Source: an uncultured Clostridia bacterium | GTDB lineage: Bacteria > Bacillota > Clostridia > Oscillospirales > Ruminococcaceae | Assembly: GCA_937892655.1 (NCBI GenBank) | Contig: CALBJC010000036.1 | Coordinates: 1-24,740 of the forward strand | DNA: 24,740 bases | Direction of reading: 5' to 3' | In this document: one piece after another, positions 16,604 to 24,242 of the stretch | Position numbering within the stretch: the stretch's first letter is position 1 | Layout: each line of letters opens with the position of its first letter | The notes under the pieces: model-generated | The model's input: only the letters and a program-made list of their open reading frames with translations | Database searches by the model: none | What the model was told of the DNA's origin: nothing | Position numbers and translations under genes: made by a program

Positions 16604-16655
16604 AAGCATTCCTCTTTCAATATGTAGGCGGCTCACGCCGCATTATTAAATAACA

Positions 16656-17795
16656 TCAAAAAAGCCCTTTCAATCCTGAAAACAGCTTTTCGATGAAATT
16701 TTCTTTTTTAGGTTTGGGAGTTTTTATAAATACATCTGACGTTGCAAGAAACTGAGATTTACAGATAAGCAGATCATCAAGGTAATAACTTACCTCACCG
16801 ACAACATCGCCCATATTTACAGGGGCATATAGAAATCTGTTTACACGATATACAGCCTTTACCCTATCAAGCTCGCCTTCAGATAAAGGGGCGGTTGGTG
16901 CAGACATCAAAGTCGCATCAACATAGCTTTTGTCACCACCGACAACAGAAAAGCGCAGGGTCTGATGCTGAGCCGGTAATGGTGTATTTTTATATTCTGA
17001 AAAACCGTAGTTATAAAGTTTCATATGGTCATTCCAGTCATCAGAGGCATTGAGAGTAATACATATAAGAGTTACCCCATTTCGTTCACACGCTGAAACC
17101 AGACATCTTTTGGCCTTATCAGTAAATCCCGTTTTAACGCCAAAAACGCCATCGCAGGTTGATAAAAGCTTATTTGTGTTGGTAAGCCATCTTTCAAATG
17201 GTGGGTTACCGAACTCGGTTTTTCCGTACTTTTCGCCACAGATTTCTCTGAATTTTTCATTTTCAAGAGCTACTCTTGTCAGAAGCGCCATATCATAAGC
17301 AGTAGAATAATGCTCATCAGTATAGTCATCAAGACCTGATGGAGTTACAAAATGAGTATCCTTCATACCTATAGCCTGAGCCTTATCATTCATCAATGCT
17401 ACAAAATTATCTATACTGCCCCCTATTCTTACAGCAGTAGCGTTTGCCGCATCGTTGCCGCTCGGGAGCATCATTCCGTAGCATAAATCAATAAGCCTCA
17501 CCATATCGCCCTGACATAGCCCCATAGATGAACCTTCAACCTTTATTGCCTCGCTGTCTACGGTGAAATATGTTTCAAGGTCACCGTATTCGAGAGCTAA
17601 AAGAGTTGTCATTATCTTTGTTGTACTTGCCATAGGACGCTTTTGATACGCGTTTTTTTCATAGATCACCCTGCCTGTCTGAGCGTCAATCAGAATTGCT
17701 GATTTTGCAGAAACAGACAAAGTATCGGCATTCACAGAAAATGAATTTAAAATAAATATTACAGCACTAAATACTATTGCACAAAGCTTTTTCAT
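16656..17795 (-). CDS. dacF: D-alanyl-D-alanine carboxypeptidase (S11, DacF-like)
   Basis: A 379-residue penicillin-binding protein of low molecular weight. A signal peptide covers about residues 1-23. The active-site motifs are STTK (Ser57, Lys60), SGN (112-114) and KTG (221-223). A C-terminal beta domain follows residue ~270, and the tail KENFIEKLFSGLKGLF could be an amphipathic membrane anchor, as in PBP5. It trims the terminal D-Ala from peptidoglycan pentapeptides outside the membrane. The sporulation-specific name is inferred from the neighbours and the family; a vegetative DacA role is possible. It lies 67 bases after gerW with no visible terminator between. Confidence 0.92.
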   Translation of the reverse strand: MKKLCAIVFSAVIFILNSFSVNADTLSVSAKSAILIDAQTGRVIYEKNAYQKRPMASTTKIMTTLLALEYGDLETYFTVDSEAIKVEGSSMGLCQGDMVRLIDLCYGMMLPSGNDAANATAVRIGGSIDNFVALMNDKAQAIGMKDTHFVTPSGLDDYTDEHYSTAYDMALLTRVALENEKFREICGEKYGKTEFGNPPFERWLTNTNKLLSTCDGVFGVKTGFTDKAKRCLVSACERNGVTLICITLNASDDWNDHMKLYNYGFSEYKNTPLPAQHQTLRFSVVGGDKSYVDATLMSAPTAPLSEGELDRVKAVYRVNRFLYAPVNMGDVVGEVSYYLDDLLICKSQFLATSDVFIKTPKPKKENFIEKLFSGLKGLF

Positions 17796-17862
17796 AACAT
17801 TCCATTCCTTTCAATAAGTTATAGAATAATTATGCCAAGCTTGTACTAAAAAATGCGTAAAA

Positions 17863-18261
17863 TTATTCAGCTACAGCTTCAGTTTCTCCCTTTGCTGACT
17901 TTGACTTGATAGCTGATGTAATCTTGTCGATTACTTCAGGAACCATATTGATCATAGCATTTTCCTTTGAAGCGTTCATTGAAAGCTGTAAAAGCTTTAC
18001 GTCGCCATTTGAAATTGTAATAAACGCCAAAGGCTGAATTGTTACGCCGCAGCCAACGCCGCCGCCGAATAAATCCTTTGCCTGCTTGCTTGGAAGGTCA
18101 GAACCGCCTGAAGCAACACCAAGAGTAACCTTTGATACAGGGATGATCGTTACGCCCTCAGGGGTTGTGATAGGATCACCGATAATAGTTTCAACGTCAA
18201 CCATTTCACGGATTTTTTCGATTGATGACTTGATTACGCCTTCTAAATTTGATACGCTCAT
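17863..18261 (-). CDS. gerW: Spore germination protein GerW (YtfJ family)
   Basis: A 132-residue protein matching the GerW/YtfJ family throughout. It shows VETIIGDPITTPEGVTIIPVS at residues ~23-43, then the glycine-rich FGGGVGCGVTIQPLAF at ~65-80. It ends with a helix containing MINMVPEVIDKI and an acidic tail. In Bacillus subtilis this protein is needed for efficient spore germination; biochemical activity is unknown. It follows the DUF2953 gene by 3 bases and is probably co-translated. Confidence 0.93.
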   Translation of the reverse strand: MSVSNLEGVIKSSIEKIREMVDVETIIGDPITTPEGVTIIPVSKVTLGVASGGSDLPSKQAKDLFGGGVGCGVTIQPLAFITISNGDVKLLQLSMNASKENAMINMVPEVIDKITSAIKSKSAKGETEAVAE

Positions 18262-18264
18262 TTT

Positions 18265-19203
18265 TTACATCTCCATTTCATTATTTTGAATGTTTTCATT
18301 ATTATCATTATTTTCAAATGCGTTTTCCTCAGCTGAGTCTTGCGCATTTTGCTTTTGCGCTAGTTTTTTAGCCTTCTTTGCCTTTCTTCTTTCACGAAGG
18401 AATATAAAAAGTGCAGAGAATGCTGCTGAAAATACAATTCTCAAAAGGGTTGACGGCCTAACCTTCACATAGAATTTTGCGCCAAAATCCATTTTATCGT
18501 TATTGAATTTACAGCCGATATTTGTATGCTTTATCTTAACGGTAAACACCTGCATAAATGTAGCTAAAGCGTTATACACAATACCGTTCATTTTGCCGAA
18601 TTTAAGTGCGGCTTCGCATGAATCCTTATCGGCAACATTTAAATAAAGCTCAAAATCGTAAAATCTGATAAGCTTTAAAAGTCTTAAAAAGCTCTTTTTT
18701 GCAAGCGGCAGATAAGGCTTTATCATAAGCCATTTCTGTTTTAAATCTGCAAGCTTTTCTTTGAGAGGAACCTTTTCTTCATCAGATTTTTTGGATTTCT
18801 TTTCCTTTTTAGGTTTCTTCTTTCCTACCTTGTGACCGTCAGGAGGAGTCTGAGATGTGTTCTCAGCAGATTCTTCTTTCGGTTTCTCCTCAGTTTTTGG
18901 AGTATCATCTGCTTTTTCAGTTTCAGAAACAGTAGTTTCTGAAACTTTCTGTGAAGGTAGGTTCTGATTTGAAGATTTCTTCTTGGTTTTTGATTTTTTA
19001 GGTTTCTTTCTTCGCTTTTTCTTCTTTTTTGGAGGCTTGTCTACCTGAGGATAGAATGTAAAGCAAAGCCACTTTACAGCAAGCTCAATAAAGCCATTTT
19101 CGCCCAGTGCGGTCTGATTTACCTTATCAGCACGCTTTGCCGGCGTTATAAGCGATTGCTCAGATTTTTCTATAGCAAAATATATGGTAACCGAGCATCG
19201 CAA
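18265..19203 (-). CDS. DUF2953 protein, frameshifted at its N-terminus
   Basis: The open frame gives up to 312 residues but has no proper start: it can open only at a TTG (19203) without a ribosome site. Its reading frame continues upstream without a stop through codons for a hydrophobic helix (YIIALYIILGIILLIWILL). That is the expected membrane anchor of DUF2953 proteins. A linker very rich in lysine and acidic residues (about 55-145) precedes the conserved C-terminal core: FYDFELYLNVADKDSCEAALKFGKMNGIVYNAL, split here as FYDFELYLNV and GKMNGIVYNAL, with a late hydrophobic helix near 260. The neighbours gerW and scpB are the usual ones for this family. Function is unknown. Confidence 0.72.
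   Translation of the reverse strand: MRCSVTIYFAIEKSEQSLITPAKRADKVNQTALGENGFIELAVKWLCFTFYPQVDKPPKKKKKRRKKPKKSKTKKKSSNQNLPSQKVSETTVSETEKADDTPKTEEKPKEESAENTSQTPPDGHKVGKKKPKKEKKSKKSDEEKVPLKEKLADLKQKWLMIKPYLPLAKKSFLRLLKLIRFYDFELYLNVADKDSCEAALKFGKMNGIVYNALATFMQVFTVKIKHTNIGCKFNNDKMDFGAKFYVKVRPSTLLRIVFSAAFSALFIFLRERRKAKKAKKLAQKQNAQDSAEENAFENNDNNENIQNNEMEM
18919..18946. repeat. 12-bp perfect inverted repeat inside the DUF2953 gene
   Basis: AGTTTCAGAAAC (18919-18930) and its exact inverse (18935-18946) around an AGTA loop. It encodes the repeated VSET-VSET residues of the charged linker and could fold as an mRNA hairpin. Confidence 0.6.
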
Positions 19204-19276
19204 TAATATCCATATAAGAAGAATTATGCCAAGAATAATATATAACGCAATTATATAATCATCCCCAGTAATTCAT
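19204..19276 (-). pseudogene. Detached start and membrane-anchor segment of the DUF2953 gene
   Basis: An ATG at 19276 overlaps the scpB stop (TAATG), the natural start of the next gene, but it runs only MNYWG before TGA. Removing one G from the GGGG run (19263-19266) would give MNYWDDYIIALYIILG, joined in frame to the DUF2953 body. Either the gene carries a +1 insertion, the base is a sequencing error in a homopolymer, or decoding slips there. Confidence 0.7.
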
Positions 19277-19878
19277 TATTCATTTTCTTCTTGTTCTGTA
19301 ACTTCACTCTGAATTGACGCTAGCTGTTCTTCTTCGAGCTTAACATCATCAAATGACATCTGAGTATTTTCTCTAGGAAGCGGTGGCAGCTGGTCGATCG
19401 ACGCAAGCTTAAAGCAACGCAGGAAATTTTTTGTAGTAACATAGGCAATAGGTCTGCCGGGAACTTCAAGACGGCCTGCTTCTTCTACAAGGTCTTTCTC
19501 AACAAGGGCGTTTACAACACCAGAGCTGTCAACACCTCTGACACTTTCGATAAAGCTTTTGGTTACAGGCTGATTGTATGCAACTATTGTTAAAACCTCC
19601 ATAGCCGCAGGAGACAGAGTTGCCATTCGCTTTTGCTCCATAGCCGCTTTGATGTATGGGGCATACTGAGCCTTTGTAGCCATCTGATAGCTATCATCAA
19701 GCTTTAAAATCTCTATTGCAGAGTTGTTGTTTTCATATCTGTCATTAAGTATCTTCACAAGCTTATGAACAGTTTCTTCTTCAACGTTTGAGGCTTCTGC
19801 TATTCTTTTTGTTTCAACAGGCTCTCCGCTCGCAAACAAAACGGCCTCAATTATACTGATTTTTTCATCTATCTGCAT
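19276..19878 (-). CDS. scpB: Segregation and condensation protein B
   Basis: A 200-residue winged-helix protein of the SMC-ScpAB condensin complex. It begins with IEAVLFASGEPVE, has the conserved MATLSPAAMEVLTIVAYNQPVTK segment near 85-107, and RGVDSSGVVNALVEKDLVEEAGR in the second winged helix (~114-136). The C-terminus is an acidic tail. It acts with ScpA as the kleisin subcomplex that organises the chromosome. It starts 2 bases after scpA, with GAAAGG as ribosome site inside the end of scpA. Confidence 0.96.
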   Translation of the reverse strand: MQIDEKISIIEAVLFASGEPVETKRIAEASNVEEETVHKLVKILNDRYENNNSAIEILKLDDSYQMATKAQYAPYIKAAMEQKRMATLSPAAMEVLTIVAYNQPVTKSFIESVRGVDSSGVVNALVEKDLVEEAGRLEVPGRPIAYVTTKNFLRCFKLASIDQLPPLPRENTQMSFDDVKLEEEQLASIQSEVTEQEENE

Positions 19879-19880
19879 TT

Positions 19881-20594
19881 TTAGTTCGCCTTTCTTCTTT
19901 CACGATTTAAAACAATCTCTGAGTTATCATCATTGAGCATTATTCTGCCTGACTTTGTAAGCTCTAGGATTGCAAGGAAGGTTGCTACCTTTTCTGACTT
20001 ATCTGTCATACCGCTGTAGATATCCTTCATTTCGCATTTGCCCTGAGTATATACCCTTTTGAGTACGAAAATGATTTTAGAAGTTACAGACACGATACGC
20101 TTTGAAACCAGAGGCTTGAAGATATTGCGGTTTACAGGCTCACTTCTTCGTGCCTTTAATGACATTGACATAAACGCCGCAGGCAAATCCTCAGGCTCGT
20201 GAATGTTACAATAGGTATTGTCAACCTCAACAGGGGCTGGATTTCTGACAAAAATAAGATTTCCTATATATCTGTCAGCTAAAACGCCAGCTGCGAGCTT
20301 ACATAAAGAGTATTCAATGAGCTTTCCTTCAAGCTCTTTTTTCATCTCGACAGCTTCTTCAGGCTTTGGAAGCAAGGAGAGGGTTTTTATAAGGATAAGC
20401 CTTGCAGCCATTTCCAAAAACTCGCCAGCACCCTCAAAGTCATTTTCAGACAGACCGTCAATGTATGCTAAATACTGCTCTAATAAAACAGATATTTCAA
20501 TATCGCAGATATCAAGCTTATGCTTTGTTATAAGATGTAAAAGAAGGTCTAAGGGGCCTTCAAATTCATTCAGTTTAAAATTTATAAGCGCCAT
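19881..20594 (-). CDS. scpA: Segregation and condensation protein A
   Basis: A 237-residue kleisin. The N-terminus FEGPLDLLLHLITKHKLDICDIEIS is the ScpA signature that binds the SMC neck. The middle AGEFLEMAARLILIKTLSLLP helix is also typical, and the C-terminal winged helix (VATFLAILELTKSGRI) contacts the SMC cap. It starts 1 base after the stop of the site-2 protease gene and continues into scpB 2 bases later. Confidence 0.97.
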   Translation of the reverse strand: MALINFKLNEFEGPLDLLLHLITKHKLDICDIEISVLLEQYLAYIDGLSENDFEGAGEFLEMAARLILIKTLSLLPKPEEAVEMKKELEGKLIEYSLCKLAAGVLADRYIGNLIFVRNPAPVEVDNTYCNIHEPEDLPAAFMSMSLKARRSEPVNRNIFKPLVSKRIVSVTSKIIFVLKRVYTQGKCEMKDIYSGMTDKSEKVATFLAILELTKSGRIMLNDDNSEIVLNRERRKAN

Positions 20595-20595
20595 A

Positions 20596-21297
20596 TTACA
20601 TACCGTACCTTACTGCACCGAAATCACCCGTCGGGATAAAGAAGGTTATCAGGTCAAAAAGACCGTAAACGCCATCTCTTATCCAGCCAAGAGGAGTACT
20701 GAGGATTGGTGAAACGAGCAGGAATATAAAGATAATATAGATTATCTGCTGATTCTGATAGATAAATCTGTCAAACTTAGCAGGAGTAAAGTAGCTTAAA
20801 ATCTTTGAGCCGTCAAGCGGCGGAATAGGAATAAGATTGAATATAGCAAGGCCGATATTGATGATAACGAAATAGTAAAGAATATCAAAAAGTAAAAACA
20901 TATAGTTATCATCCAAAACATATTCAACAAGCATTTCATTGAATAAGTTTGTATTTGTAAGAATTTTAAGAGCTACAAAGCCTACAAATGCACAGATAAG
21001 ATTTGATACGGGGCCTGCAAGGGCTGTGAGCGCCATACCCTTTCTCTGCTTTTTGAAGCGAAGAGGGTTTACGGGTACCGGTTTTGCCCAGCCAAAGCCA
21101 GTAAAGAATAAAAGTAATGCGCCTATCGGCTCAATATGAGAGATAGGGTTTAATGTAAGCCTGCCACTGTACAAGGCTGTATCATCGCCCTGACGCTTTG
21201 CCATCCAGGCATGAGCGTATTCATGGATAGGAAGTATGGTAAAAATAATCAATAATCTTGTACCATACTGGATAACATCTGTAATATCAAAATTCAT
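20596..21297 (-). CDS. Site-2 protease family (M50) membrane metalloprotease
   Basis: A 233-residue polytopic protein of the compact M50B type that lacks a PDZ domain. The zinc site is HEYAH (His25, Glu26, His29) in the first helix, and the third ligand is Asp162 in the PPLDG motif. GPVSNL and a GFGWAKPVPVNPLRFK segment are typical of this family in Gram-positives, where it usually precedes scpA. It cuts substrates within the membrane; the target is unknown. It heads the minus-strand run, with GGTGGA before its ATG. Confidence 0.93.
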   Translation of the reverse strand: MNFDITDVIQYGTRLLIIFTILPIHEYAHAWMAKRQGDDTALYSGRLTLNPISHIEPIGALLLFFTGFGWAKPVPVNPLRFKKQRKGMALTALAGPVSNLICAFVGFVALKILTNTNLFNEMLVEYVLDDNYMFLLFDILYYFVIINIGLAIFNLIPIPPLDGSKILSYFTPAKFDRFIYQNQQIIYIIFIFLLVSPILSTPLGWIRDGVYGLFDLITFFIPTGDFGAVRYGM

Positions 21298-21405
21298 TTT
21301 GTTCCACCTTTTTAAAAATACTATATATTGATGTTACTACAACCGATTAAACTCAATATGAACATATACCCCCATAATAATCATTATGAGCATATTTACT
21401 TTTCA

Positions 21406-21434
21406 ATTATACTACATTTTATAAAAAATTACAA
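21406..21434 (-). promoter_or_regulatory. Promoter of the site-2 protease/scpAB operon
   Basis: On the minus strand: TTGTAA (21434-21429), a 17-base spacer and TATAAT (21411-21406). It leaves a leader of about 100 bases with no clear riboswitch; a weak CATAAT/ATTATG dyad lies at 21373-21388. Confidence 0.6.
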
Positions 21435-21501
21435 GTATATTGCCAATTTTTTTTGCTCGTTTGACAAATTTGAATAAATTTTAAAAAACTTAGAAAAACA
21501 C

Positions 21502-21530
21502 TTGCTTTTTTTGTTTGTATCTGTTAAAAT
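21502..21530 (+). promoter_or_regulatory. Promoter of rpmB
   Basis: TTGCTT (21502-21507), a 17-base spacer and TAAAAT (21525-21530) with an extended TG one base before. Confidence 0.65.
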
Positions 21531-21576
21531 ATCAATGTTGACTTTATCCCGAAAAAGAAAAAGGAGGTGCAACCTA

Positions 21577-21765
21577 ATGGCAAAATGTGAAATTTGCGGA
21601 AAGGGTGTAACTTTCGGTATTAAGGTTTCTCACTCACACAGAAGAACTAACAGAACATGGAAGCCTAACGTAAGAAGAGTTAAGGCAGTTGTAAACGGCA
21701 CTCCATGCCACATCTACGCTTGCTCAAGATGCTTACGTTCAAACAAGGTTACAAGAGCGGTTTAA
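21577..21765 (+). CDS. rpmB: Large ribosomal subunit protein bL28
   Basis: A 62-residue ribosomal protein with the bL28 N-terminus MAKCEICGKGVTFG and the HSHRRTNRTWKPN block. It is the zinc-binding (C+) form: Cys4, Cys7, Cys49 and Cys52 make two CxxC pairs. The frame is open back to 21502, but ATG 21577 sits after a strong AAGGAGGTG and is the family start. It is a single-gene unit with its own promoter and terminator. Confidence 0.98.
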   Translation: MAKCEICGKGVTFGIKVSHSHRRTNRTWKPNVRRVKAVVNGTPCHIYACSRCLRSNKVTRAV

Positions 21766-21788
21766 TAACCCAATAAATATCCGACATT

Positions 21789-21816
21789 AAAAAGATGCCT
21801 TCGGCGTCTTTTTTTG
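21789..21816 (+). terminator. Intrinsic terminator after rpmB
   Basis: Stem AAAAAGATGCC with GGCGTCTTTTT around a three-base loop within CTTCGG, running into seven or more Ts. It ends 20 bases before the hydrolase gene. Confidence 0.9.
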
Positions 21817-21837
21817 TTATTAAATTAAGGTGATATT

Positions 21838-22776
21838 ATGGAATTCAAGAAAACCCGTGGGTATTATATGAGCGCTAATAAAAAGGACCGAATTGCCTTT
21901 TATGTCTATAAGCCTCTGAACGATACTCCCCCATCAGCTATTTTTCAGATCTCTCACGGTATGTGTGAATATGTAGAACGCTATGAGCCTTTTATAGAGT
22001 TTTTGTGTAAAAACAATATTCTCGTTTGCGGTAATGACCATTTGGGACACAAGGGATCTGTAAAATCAAAAAGCGGTCTTGGCTATTTTTCAAAGTCAAA
22101 CGGTGACAGACATCTTACAGAGGATGTAAACACACTTACAAGGCTTATGAAAAAGAAATTCCCTGACACTAAATACTTTTTGTTTGGTCATAGTATGGGT
22201 TCTTTTGTTGCAAGGGATTTTGCTTCAAAGTATAGCAGTAAGATAGACGGTCTTATTCTTTGCGGTACAAGCGGTGTAAACCCTGGGGCTAAATTCGGAA
22301 TAGGGCTTTGTAATTCGATGTCTTTACTGCTTGGCGATAAATTCAGAAGCGATGTTGTATACAATACAGCATTCTTAAACTACAACAAGAATTATAAAGA
22401 GCGCTTTAATCAGTATGACTGGCTGACAAAGGATAATGATATAAAAAGCTGGTTTGAAAAGAACGAATACTGCAATTTCGTATTTACTCTCAGCGCATTC
22501 AGAGATATGTTTACTGTTTTAGACAGAGTATCTGACGATAACTGGGCATACTCATTACCTTTTGAGCTGCCTGTTTACATTTTAGCAGGAGATATGGACC
22601 CTGTTGGCAATTACGGCAAGGGTGTAAAACAGGTTTACAAGCGACTTGTTGATGCAGGTCTTGATGATGTGAATTTAAAGCTTTATAAAAACTTAAGACA
22701 CGAGATACTCAACGAGCCTGAAAAGGATATTGTTTATAACGATATTCTCCAATGGATTAAAATCCATCTTGACTAA
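21838..22776 (+). CDS. Alpha/beta hydrolase, monoacylglycerol lipase-like
   Basis: A 312-residue serine hydrolase of the S33/Hydrolase_4 type. The nucleophile is Ser119 in GHSMGS, the acid is Asp254 in AGDMDPVG, and the base is His288 in LRHEILNE. The oxyanion segment ISHGMCEYVERYEPF and the DHLGHKGS block are characteristic of monoacylglycerol-lipase/lysophospholipase-like members. It is probably cytosolic, since there is no signal peptide. The substrate is not decided by sequence. AAGGTG precedes ATG 21838. The -35 of the next promoter overlaps its stop codon. Confidence 0.9.
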   Translation: MEFKKTRGYYMSANKKDRIAFYVYKPLNDTPPSAIFQISHGMCEYVERYEPFIEFLCKNNILVCGNDHLGHKGSVKSKSGLGYFSKSNGDRHLTEDVNTLTRLMKKKFPDTKYFLFGHSMGSFVARDFASKYSSKIDGLILCGTSGVNPGAKFGIGLCNSMSLLLGDKFRSDVVYNTAFLNYNKNYKERFNQYDWLTKDNDIKSWFEKNEYCNFVFTLSAFRDMFTVLDRVSDDNWAYSLPFELPVYILAGDMDPVGNYGKGVKQVYKRLVDAGLDDVNLKLYKNLRHEILNEPEKDIVYNDILQWIKIHLD

Positions 22777-22796
22777 ATTTTAAAATATGTTATAAT
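22769..22796 (+). promoter_or_regulatory. Promoter of the cobalamin-riboswitch operon
   Basis: TTGACT (22769-22774) overlapping the hydrolase stop, a 16-base spacer and TATAAT (22791-22796) with an extended TG at 22788-22789. The transcript would start near 22803, about 25 bases before the aptamer. Confidence 0.75.
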
Positions 22797-22828
22797 AGCT
22801 ATTGTAAAATTAAACAGAAGATATGAAG

Positions 22829-23001
22829 CTATGGTTTCTGTAAGCTTTTTGCAGAATTAAAAGGGAATCCGGTTTAAATCCGGAACAACCGCCATTACTG
22901 TAAGTGATAAGAAAAGTACATTTGTCCATTGCGTTTGCGAGAAGGCGTGCTTTAGAAATGTTTTATCATTTCTACGTCACAAGTCAGGAGACCTGCCATA
23001 G
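22829..23001 (+). promoter_or_regulatory. Cobalamin (B12) riboswitch aptamer
   Basis: Closing stem P1 is CTATGG (22829-22834) with CCATAG (22996-23001). Inside are a TTCTG/CAGAA hairpin, the conserved GGGAATCCGG...AAATCCGG core (22863-22883), ACCGCC-ATTACTGTAA (22888-22903), and the 3' B12-box AGTCAGGAGACCTGCC (22982-22997). The family senses adenosyl- or other cobalamins. Some core positions differ from the usual GCCCCGC-ACTGT form. Confidence 0.93.
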
Positions 23002-23030
23002 ATTATTTTGGTTTACACAGCTTTGGTGTG

Positions 23031-23148
23031 AAGAGTGCAGCCGGTTTATCGCAAACTAGCTTTGGGAGCATTCTTCTCAGGGCAGATTTTTGTATGCGTA
23101 AAATCAGTTGTACTCTTTTAAACCTTTGGGTTTGAAAGAGTATTTTTT
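23031..23148 (+). terminator. Riboswitch expression platform: antiterminator arm and intrinsic terminator
   Basis: A 14-bp stem, TACTCTTTTAAACC (23111-23124) with 23129-23142, followed by six Ts, is the terminator. The upstream AAGAGTGCA (23031-23039) is complementary to TGTACTCTT (23109-23117) and could sequester the terminator's left arm as an antiterminator. About 70 bases between them hold no other clear element. Confidence 0.8.
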
Positions 23149-23165
23149 ATTATATGGGAGTTTTT

Positions 23166-23351
23166 ATGGAAAAAATAACTAACGAAAAGGTATTGTGGGC
23201 TATAGATGAGCTTATAAAAAAGCAGAAAGAGCTTGGCAGAACGCCTAAGAAGGATGACTTTGACGACGTTACAAAATCTCGCATCAAGGCTTTTTTAGGT
23301 CCTTGGCCAAGGGCTTTGGAAAAAGCAGGATTAAAAGAGAAAAAGAGATAG
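23166..23351 (+). CDS. Small HNH-repeat (homing-endonuclease-associated repeat) protein
   Basis: A 61-residue protein that is essentially one copy of the HNH-associated / homing-endonuclease-associated repeat. It has a helix LWAIDELIKKQKELGRTPKK, a linker, then IKAFLGPWPRALEKAGL, ending in a lysine-rich tail. This repeat is a small helical, probably nucleic-acid-binding module, normally found in several copies beside a nuclease domain; no nuclease domain is present here. ATG 23154 is in frame, but GGGAG is spaced for ATG 23166. It is the first gene after the cobalamin riboswitch, 9 bases before the EcfT gene, so it is under B12 control. Its job is unknown. Confidence 0.75.
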   Translation: MEKITNEKVLWAIDELIKKQKELGRTPKKDDFDDVTKSRIKAFLGPWPRALEKAGLKEKKR

Positions 23352-23360
23352 GATAAATTT

Positions 23361-24242
23361 ATGTATAAGTTTTCAGACACTCACCCGAAGGCTTGCGCTG
23401 TATATTTTATATCGGTTATGGTATTATCAATGTTTTGCCATAATCCCGTTATAGTTATAGCCTCGCTTATCGGCAGTATTCTTTTTAATATATCGCTCAC
23501 AGGGTTTAAAAGGTTTTCAAAAAGCCTCTGGTTTTATATTTTTATATTTCTGATAGTTTCTGTTACAAACCCCTTGTTTTCGCACAACGGCAATACACAG
23601 CTGTTTTTTATAAACAACAACGCTATAACGCTTGAGGCTATAATCTATGGTATAAATCTTTCGTTGATGCTTATTAACATCATTATATGGTTTTCAAATT
23701 TCAATCTGATTTTTACAGAAGAAAAGCTTTTGTATCTGCTATCTGTATTCGGCAAGAAGCTCTCCCTTCTTATTTCATCAGCACTGAGATTTGTTCCCCT
23801 TTTAAAGCGTCAGGCACAGAAGATAAAAAATTCTCAGAAGGCTATGGGACTATATTCTACAGACAATATATTTTTATCACTCAAAAGCAATATAAGAGTT
23901 ATTTCAGCGCTTATCGGCTGGGCACTTGAAAATGCTGTTGATACGGGAAACTCAATGAATGCAAGAGGATATTTACTCAAAGGCAGAACATTCTATTCAA
24001 GCTACAAGTTTTCAGTTTCAGATATGCTTTTGATTGCAATAGTTTTATTCTGCGATATTCTGGTAATTTCGGGGCTTGCAACCGGCAGACTTGACTTTTC
24101 ATTCTACCCTGCTGTTACTATGGCAGATACTGATGTTTTAACGATCGTATCAGAAGCTTCGTTTCTTATACTCTCACTTTTACCATTCACTATTCAGACA
24201 GGAGATAATTTAAGATGGAAATACTTAAAATCAAAGATTTAA
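23361..24242 (+). CDS. ecfT: Energy-coupling factor transporter transmembrane protein (EcfT/CbiQ family)
   Basis: A 293-residue membrane protein with about five to six helices (starts near residues 10, 30, 55, 95 and 220). The cytoplasmic coupling region contains ALRFVPLLKRQAQKIKNSQ and the ARG motif (Ala201-Gly203) in SMNARGYLL, where EcfT helices dock on the ATPases. It is the energising T-subunit of an ECF importer. The cobalamin riboswitch suggests uptake of B12, cobinamide or cobalt. No substrate-binding S component is seen in the window. It overlaps the following ATPase gene by 28 bases, and GGAGA inside its end is that gene's ribosome site. Confidence 0.9.
   Translation: MYKFSDTHPKACAVYFISVMVLSMFCHNPVIVIASLIGSILFNISLTGFKRFSKSLWFYIFIFLIVSVTNPLFSHNGNTQLFFINNNAITLEAIIYGINLSLMLINIIIWFSNFNLIFTEEKLLYLLSVFGKKLSLLISSALRFVPLLKRQAQKIKNSQKAMGLYSTDNIFLSLKSNIRVISALIGWALENAVDTGNSMNARGYLLKGRTFYSSYKFSVSDMLLIAIVLFCDILVISGLATGRLDFSFYPAVTMADTDVLTIVSEASFLILSLLPFTIQTGDNLRWKYLKSKI

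Noticed and set aside
16628..16641. GCGGC-TCAC-GCCGC hairpin upstream of rluB
   Set aside because: The stem is only 5 bp with no T run or known leader element, so it is not enough to call a regulator or terminator.
20218..20712. 164-codon plus-strand open frame opposite scpA and the site-2 protease
   Set aside because: It spans two well-supported minus-strand genes and has no ribosome site or domain; it is an antisense shadow.
21373..21388. CATAAT/ATTATG dyad in the leader of the site-2 protease operon
   Set aside because: A 6-bp AT-only dyad is expected by chance in such AT-rich DNA.
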